DNA of 64,000 nucleotides from Lethocerus indicus (Eukaryota > Arthropoda > Insecta > Hemiptera > Belostomatidae), in assembly GCA_019843655.1 (NCBI GenBank), contig JACDQD010000006.1, positions 15,022,246 to 15,086,245 of the forward strand, in the 5' to 3' direction. Of this stretch, positions 56,821 to 64,000 are shown piece after piece (position 1 is the first letter of the stretch; each line of letters begins with the position of its first letter). The position numbers and the translations under genes are program-made. Under the pieces are notes generated by a model. That model did not search any database and was not told the DNA's origin. It saw only the letters and a program-made list of their open reading frames with translations.

Positions 56821-58900
56821 AGCCAGTAATGTCAGGTCCCACGGGATGATCGGGCCCGGCCCTCCACCAACACTTCTCTGTAATTAATTGCACTCTGCTG
56901 GGACGTAACCTTTACACTGATTGAATACACCGCCTCCGCGCCCACCCCTCTAATCTCCTGTATTGTCGGCTTACTCTCCCCAGTGTCCTGACTCCGGCTC
57001 TCCCGGAGGACTTCTTCCGATTCGCGACGGCCTAACAATGGGGTGGCACTGTCCCTTTTGTGCCAACCTATAACGTGTCCCTTGCCATTTTTTTCGCGAT
57101 TACCGACAATCTACGACAAACACGGTTGAGTGATTCTGTGGATACATTGTACGATGATTCAAGAAACTCGCACAAATTAGATTGGAATGTTCCAAACCCT
57201 CGCGATCCGACGGAATATTGTTCTACTAGACACATGAAAAACAGACACAGATGTCTATCTAACGAGAGGAAATGAGGATTAGTCCGATCACCGATTCTTT
57301 GTCTGCTCTAGGTTGGTTCATACTGCGATAGATCAATTTCGAAGAACTAATACAATCTAACCCGGTCGATCGGCCACCAGTAATAGTGTAACTGATGACA
57401 GAGGAAAACTTAAACATCACTTGAATGGTGAAATCATACACTAGACCTTGTACTTTAGTCGTAAATTTCTAATTGGTGAATTACGTATGGTGAGTTATTA
57501 ATTGCTGATATTAAACCGCGTGTTATGAAACGATGTATTCGCCATTAGAGGATCCAGTCAAGGTTAGCAGATGGATAGATTAACGTATAGCTCCATTTTA
57601 GCAGTGAAGTGCTATGTCTCACACTTTCGTCATTTGAAGGTGTTCAGTCGGGTTTTATTGTTCTAACAAAGATTAATAATGGAATATACTGAAATGTTTA
57701 ATTTGAAAAATATCCGATGCCTCGAGAGTAGCAACCTTGCTCCTGACCCTCAGTCCTATATTCTTTCGGGGAGTAAAATGCGCTGGGAAAGAATGGATTT
57801 CCCATCCTCTAAAGCACAATTGTTTGGCTCCAATAGTGTGAGAAAGTGTTTTAAAAGGATTATATAAGTCAATGCCAACTCGAACGTTTTAATTAAACCG
57901 TAATGATTTTATCTACCGGATGATTCATTGTCACCGCTTGCGAGTCAAATGAGCAAGGGTATCGTAGTTTCAGGTATAACTTCATATCATTTCCACGAAG
58001 CAATTATTAGCGCTCAAAATATTTCTCTTTAGTGTTGTCACAGCGAGACACGATTTTTATGCTAAATTATGCATGAAAATATGCAATTGGGGATATCGAC
58101 CGAGTTCTTGGTTATGGCTACAGCTAATTTGTAATTAGACGGATGGCCTATTGAATGGCCAGTCCACGACCCCTTCACGTCCCAGTAACTACTCGTCGGT
58201 GTGCGTGCCGGATCCGATTTTTTATTGTTGTATAGCATTCTTGATTTACTGTATACGCACTATTAATTTAAGCTACCTGTTGAATAATAACGTTGAACAA
58301 CGAAGCTGATTTTAGTTACGAGGGTTGTAACACGATAAAATACGGAAATTATTAAGAATAAAAAACGGGAGTTATTGATAACATCGAAATAGTACATTGA
58401 AAGCATAAATAATTAAAATAGAATGAGGACCCATTTCGGTTAAAATTTTCACAATTAAATTAGTAACGGCTGTTTGACTATCGAATATACTGTTTGGACC
58501 ACCCATTTAATAATATATGTATTTGTATACATTTCCTTGTATTTTGAAATATTATTTTGAAACATTATTAAAGATATCCAAATCAGGATCGTGCTCGGAG
58601 GCTTCGAAGGTTTACAGACCTTATATTATAGCCCTCTGCGGTATGTGCGTCAGATGTAAAAACAAGATTTCGCCAACTCATTTATCCGCATCCGTGGACC
58701 TCGGGGGCTCCGGTTTCCGATGAGGCGATCCGAATCGGATAAAAGGGAGGTAGAGAACAGAAAAAAAAGGAAAAGGTAAAACAATAGCCCGGACTTGTTT
58801 CCAATGGTCCGGTAACTCGGGTCGCCGAGGTGGGGGGATGTTTTGGGGGGTTGAGTAGAGGGGGTCGCACCGCCATTTTGCGGTCTCACCCGGCCCACCC

Positions 58901-58940
58901 CACTCTCTCACTCTCTCCTCCCTGTCTCTCTCTCTCTTTC
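58901..58940. repeat. CT tract, intron 3
   Basis: (CT)n with interruptions. A short CA-rich run and a nine-base C run (59001-59009) follow. Confidence 0.85.
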
Positions 58941-60510
58941 CAACTAACTCTCTGTCCCATAGCTCGCTCCCTCTCTCCCACGCATACACACGCACACGAG
59001 CCCCCCCCCTCCTACCTCCACAGCCCGAAACAATCGATTACAAAGTCTGATAGGTTGTGCCACCTCTTTGTCTCCTTCCTTCCTCACTCTTTCTATTTAC
59101 AACCGGGCCTATAACCTCCCCGGCAGTTAGTTCCCGGTCGGGGACATTATCTGCAGGTTCGATCGCCGCTACATAAAAGCTCTGTCTGGCCAAGTAATTC
59201 TACCGAGAGTCACCGTAAAGCAGTAATAAAGCGGCCATTCACATTGACCTTTCCATAAACAATCAATTTCAGATTTGCAATTGAAGGAATCTTGTACTCC
59301 TATAATTGCACGAATAAGTATGCTCGTTAAACGGATATAAAAAATAATTATGTACGTGTTACTGTTTCTGCACAGTTAACATTATTAATCGACTTTAACC
59401 TAGTTACCCTATTATACACCTAGTGTAAAATCAAACGTTCCATTCAAAGGGCAGTCCCATTACGGAAGGAGAATTCGGTCAATATTCACCGTGCGAATTC
59501 CGCACTCGACTAACAGGAATCCGCCATTCATTGTCTTCTATTCCGTACTCCTAGTGTTGGCGTGTGTTGAAATCCTGTTGGTGTTTATAGAAAATGACTG
59601 CATTCGCTATTAATTGCCTCCTCCTCCACTTGTGACTAATTGAATTATGCGCATATTTAATAAGGAAACCCGGAAAACATTTTGTCCTTGATCAAAAATA
59701 ACTGTACGCTGCCGGCTTGGCGGCTTTTAGTGAAGAAGGCTACAATAGCGAGCACGTTCAATTATACGATTTCGCAATAACAGCAACAGATAAAAAGGGG
59801 CGACTTTACGTCGTTTCTATAAATAAATTAGGTCCGAATATTGAATTTCGCAATCGGCCAATCCGTTGGGAGGATATGTACGGCTCCCGGGGACCAAGCA
59901 AGTGTGCACTGCTCGCGTGAAAGACAATTGCTTTAACGTTTCATGAAAAGAAATATTGAAATCAGTTCCGATACAGCGCATCGCTCGCTGTTTGCCAGAG
60001 TTCAGATGTGGAACAATAGGAACCGCGGGCCCGTGACGTATCGCCCGAACCGCCGCCCATGACGCACGCATTACCCGCTTTTGCCCAGCCAATTATTCAT
60101 TAACTGGAAATTTATTCTGTTCGAGTCGAGGTAGAAAACCACTTCAAAACATAAAAGTCCAAAGAGGATATCAATTTGGAAACTGCTGGGAAATTTATTA
60201 ATTGTTAAATTAAAATGCCGCACTTATACGAGTCTGAAAACACGAATATATAACTAGAACAACGTGTGTGCCGCCATTATTATTACTATTATTTAAGCTA
60301 TACATAATTATCCTGTATGTTGAAAATAATGGGAAGTGTGTGGAAATCAGCATTTTTCATATATTTTCCACTTGGACGGAATACTGATATTTACCAGATT
60401 AAATTATTTTGTGACCATTATATCAATATTGTATGTTCCCACTTAGAGGTGAACATTTTATTTGCTTTTCTCATTCACTCTTATCTTTAATTGAGTCTAT
60501 TAAGGAAGTG

Positions 60511-60525
60511 TAATAATAATAATAA
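60511..60525. repeat. Short (TAA)n, intron 3
   Basis: Five TAA units. Confidence 0.75.
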
Positions 60526-63500
60526 CGGAGACCCTATTTACGAATAAATAACAGGAGAAATAACTGCACGACTTTCCGCATGTAATGCGTTAAAATCGAC
60601 TTGCATTTAACAAAGCCAGTGTTCCGAGAAGGCTAGAAATGAACATGTGCCGCATCCTTAATGCGAAAGATAATGGCAATGATTCGCGCCGAATCAACGA
60701 TTCGGATTAATATGTAAATCATAGGGGAGCGAGGGTGCGCGTCCTACAGTAATTTGGGCATCTGGAGCTCAGAGGAGAAGAAAGAGGAGCGGTCCCGAAT
60801 TGAGAGATACTAGTGTGGCGGGGTATGGGGAGGGGGTTCAATGCCGCGGAAGTAACGCGGTTTACTGGTAACAAGTGCCGGAGCCGTTGGGCCGAGAAGT
60901 CATCAATTTAGAATGCAGTGACGTGCTAATATAGACCTTATGCCATCATGCGCTACATCTATCATCGGCCCTCCGGCGAGGGCGTCGGCCTCACAAATGT
61001 TCCCTTTTTTCTGTCCCGTCCGTGCGCAACTGTTGCTGTGTTCTTTGCCCGGGTGAACTTGAATCGCATTGAGCGAATTGTGACTAACCGGTACAATGAA
61101 GTGACTGGAGAGGGGCTCGCTAACCTTGTTGGACCGATGTCCATTATTTGTTAAATGTGCCCGTCCGGGGACAATGGCAGTAGCTGCCGGTGGAAGGCGT
61201 TCGATCGGACTTCTGAAACAAATGTTAATATTCCATTAATCGAAGTAATCGCGAAGTGTGCCTTTATTTCATTAGTGTGATGCAACGTTTAGATACAATA
61301 AGCTCCACAATATTAAAATTAATTTATTAAAACACAATTTCATACATTAGTAAAAATATAGCATCTTGGTTGTGACCACTTTTGTTCAGACGGTAGTGGG
61401 ACTAGATTGAAAATATACTAGTTCACATTCCGCCAAAACAATGTTATCATGAAAATTAACAAAAAAAATAAAATACCCAGAAACCAAGAGGGCCACCAAG
61501 AAAACTAAACGTCAACTTTACACGCAGATGAGAGCCGAAACGAAATATTTTTATAAATGTTGATAATGCACCCAGATATTAAGTAAAATAGAATACCGTT
61601 TAGTGATAGATCGCATCGGAGAAACAGTAGAGAAGAAAATAAAGAAATTCTAATGTCTTAGGGGCGCACCCCTGTGCCAGGTGTCTCGTGGGTTTAACCG
61701 GTTTTATGGACCCTTTGGGATTCAACTCCAGTTTCTTTTTCTACACCCTCCCCCACCCTTCCGAACCAATTTCCGAACTGAAGAGTACATTTTCAGATTC
61801 TAATTTGAATTCAGATTGAAAACCGGTACCGTGGAATTATTCATACGGATTACTAGAAAAACAGGACTAAAAAGGAATTTATTGTCAGAATTGGGCTGTT
61901 TTTTTTGGAGGGGGCTTAAATTTACATCCGTTACTTACTGTATAAAACATTTGTTATAGATATACCGTTGTTCGAAGAGATATCATTAATTGCATTTTAT
62001 ATTTTGATCTGTTCGCTTAGATACAATCTCCGAAAGATTCTATCGATATTTAAGTAAGTAATTAATTATGTTATTAGTATTGATTCTGGTCTATTATGTC
62101 GGATTTCAAATTTCGCCCGCTTATATCCCTAAGTACGTTTATAAGGGATAATTTAGTCAGACGAAATCTTAGTATTGAATGAATTCCGAAATGGTAGTAG
62201 GGTGTCAGTCGAGAATCCGACGTCGGGGTCGCTGCTCGGCCCTTGTCCACCAGTGAGTTCAGAAGAGGGAGACCGAGGGAGGAAAATCGCCCACCTCCCG
62301 ACAATACCGACTTTATGGTAGATCGTCCCCTCGCGCTCACCTACACTACTTGCTTCCTTTGATTGTGGATGCTGTCCCAATTTACTTCTTGATACAGCTT
62401 TTCACGTTTTCTACCTATTTAACACGTCTTCCAGTAATGCAGTCTCAACCGTTACTAATAACTACCACTACCAACTTGCCCGTCAACTAAATTTCCCATA
62501 CATAACATAAACCCTCATTTCTTTAAACCGATTTCAGGCAGTACTTTACGTATGATTTCATGTCGATACATAAATTCATAATCCGGTCAAACAAACAGCG
62601 TCGGTTTCCTATGTTTTCCTATATTCAAAAATTAAATTATGGGCGAGAAATAGTAGACCGTTGTCGCAATGTCGATTCAATCTACTTCATTTCTTTGTAT
62701 CTCGGTTACGCGTAAGGATTTACAGCCGTATTTATGCTGACCTCGTTATCCTATTGATTTTCTTAAGGAAACTGAACATCGATTTGGATTAAATCTTATT
62801 TTTGAAAGGAGAGAAATAATAATGCTCCTTACAAATAGTTAACACGCTTATGGCATACTAATACAGTTTATGCGATGTTTATTTCATTTGTGTTCATTTC
62901 TGTTTAGCGAAACGTACAAACTATCTGTAAACTCAGATATTGTTATTAATATTCAACCATCAATTAATTCATTATTTGGGTTTTATTATTTTCTAATGGA
63001 AGGCGCGGGTTGATGCTATGCGTGCACGCCTCGCCGTGTTGCGTGTCGCATAGTCTCTGCGCCGTACATTTGAATTTCGAAATGTGCATAGTAAATTGTT
63101 CGACAGTTGAACACTATATTGAAAAAACTCGTTTCATTTATGACCTCTTTTCAGCAAGGCTCTTTGTTATATATAACGTTGGTAATATTTAACGTATAAT
63201 ATTGGAAATAACAAATGTATAAGATACCGACATTACCTTTTGGAAAGTTTCATTATATTTCTTGCAGATATATTTCCGATGAATACAATTTGGTATATAT
63301 TAGAAAAATTACTTTTCCATCTCGAAATAAAATTATTAGGAAAACTTACAATTCAGTCAATAAATAAGCTCAGATCCATTTTGAACTTTCAGGTTTAATA
63401 AAGTACATCATGGTAGTAGGGTAGTAAAGAGGGGTCGCCTTTTCCTTTTTTCGGGTCTAAGGCAACTCGATTATATTCTCTCCAACGGCCACCCCCTCCA

Positions 63501-63810
63501 TAACTCTTGTTTCCTGATTTTCACGTTTTCTCCGAGGGTAGGAAACATTTACAAGCGATAAATTAGTTTTTGTCGTCCCCCGAAGTTTGTCGGCTTTTCA
63601 AAGAAAAGCCTCTGGGCTTATAAGACTATCCGCGCAATTAGAGGCCCCCCTCTCCCTGAGCCGAAGGCAACAAAAAGAGGTTCTGGAGAGAACTTACCCT
63701 GCTCGGCAAGACCCCTCTTCCCGGGGCTTTCTTCCCCTCGAACGTCGGAAGAGGGCCGACACCGGAAGCTGAGTGATCTCATTGCCGGCAGGGCGCTCTG
63801 CACTCCATTA

Positions 63811-63865
63811 CACTCTCCCTCCTTCTCGCTCCCTCACTCCGCCCGTCCCTCCCTCTCTCATTCTC
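63811..63865. repeat. Pyrimidine tract, intron 3
   Basis: Imperfect CT/CCCT units in a GC-rich block. Confidence 0.75.
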
Positions 63866-63974
63866 ATCGTCTTCTTGGAGCTCGGCCTCCCTCCTCCCTT
63901 CAAGCCCCTAACCGCTAACCCTCCTCCCGAAAAGGGCTCCTTCGGATTTGGCCAATCTCCCTTCCCCACCTAAC

Positions 63975-64000
63975 CCCCCACCATCACCACCACTACCACC
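63975..64000. repeat. (CAC)n at window edge
   Basis: Imperfect CAC units cut off by the window end, so their full length is unknown. Confidence 0.6.

Larger units (their letters stand above)
56525..64000 (+). other. sv intron 3, incomplete (at least 7,476 bp)
   Basis: It starts GTAAGC after the phase-2 end of exon 3 and continues to the window edge. A G-quadruplex motif (56767-56820) lies 240 bases inside. GC-rich blocks with pyrimidine tracts occur at 58690-59160, 60720-61200 and 63420-64000. In Drosophila the sparkling cone-cell enhancer also lies in an intron after the paired-domain exons, but I cannot align it to this DNA. I saw no exon-4-like coding stretch. Confidence 0.75.

Noticed and set aside
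63010..63192. Cys-rich 60-codon frame in intron 3 as a small secreted peptide
   Set aside because: No convincing signal peptide or cysteine spacing, and it sits inside an intron on the same strand with no own promoter features.

Overview
The window looks like a piece of an arthropod, most likely insect, nuclear genome. It is sparse in genes and carries introns with GT-AG ends. I recognise one gene with confidence: the 5' part of a Pax2/5/8-family transcription factor, the orthologue of Drosophila shaven/sparkling (sv, D-Pax2), on the + strand. Three coding exons are visible: 36030-36084 (start codon and an 18-residue N-terminus), 50247-50412 (first half of the paired domain) and 56327-56524 (second half). 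Their phases (1, then 2, then 2) join without a frame break into about 140 residues that read as a complete DNA-binding paired domain. The octapeptide, partial homeodomain and transactivation region are not in the window and must lie beyond 64000.

Layout: 1 to about 35450 is upstream DNA with no gene I can support, made of AT-rich sequence broken by GC/CpG-rich blocks and (GA/CT)n tracts. 35500-36029 is the likely promoter and 5' leader: CpG- and pyrimidine-rich, no obvious TATA box, with four small upstream ORFs just before the start codon. Intron 1 (14.2 kb) starts with about 3.3 kb of strikingly AT-rich DNA, then returns to the mixed pattern. Intron 2 is 5.9 kb. Intron 3 runs off the window end.

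No tRNA, rRNA, CRISPR array, transposon with recognisable ends or coding remnant, or second protein gene was found. The open frames of 60-187 codons across the window look like chance frames: no recognisable domains, low-complexity translations, no gene-like context. The most interesting material is non-coding: the uORF cluster, a weak exon-2 donor followed at once by an in-frame stop, three G-quadruplex motifs, clusters of Runx-type sites (Runx/Lozenge is a known Pax2 regulator in flies), perfect hairpins, and an excess of poly-C/G tracts over poly-A/T. I see no evidence of a novel multi-gene system here; this looks like the regulatory landscape of one developmental gene.
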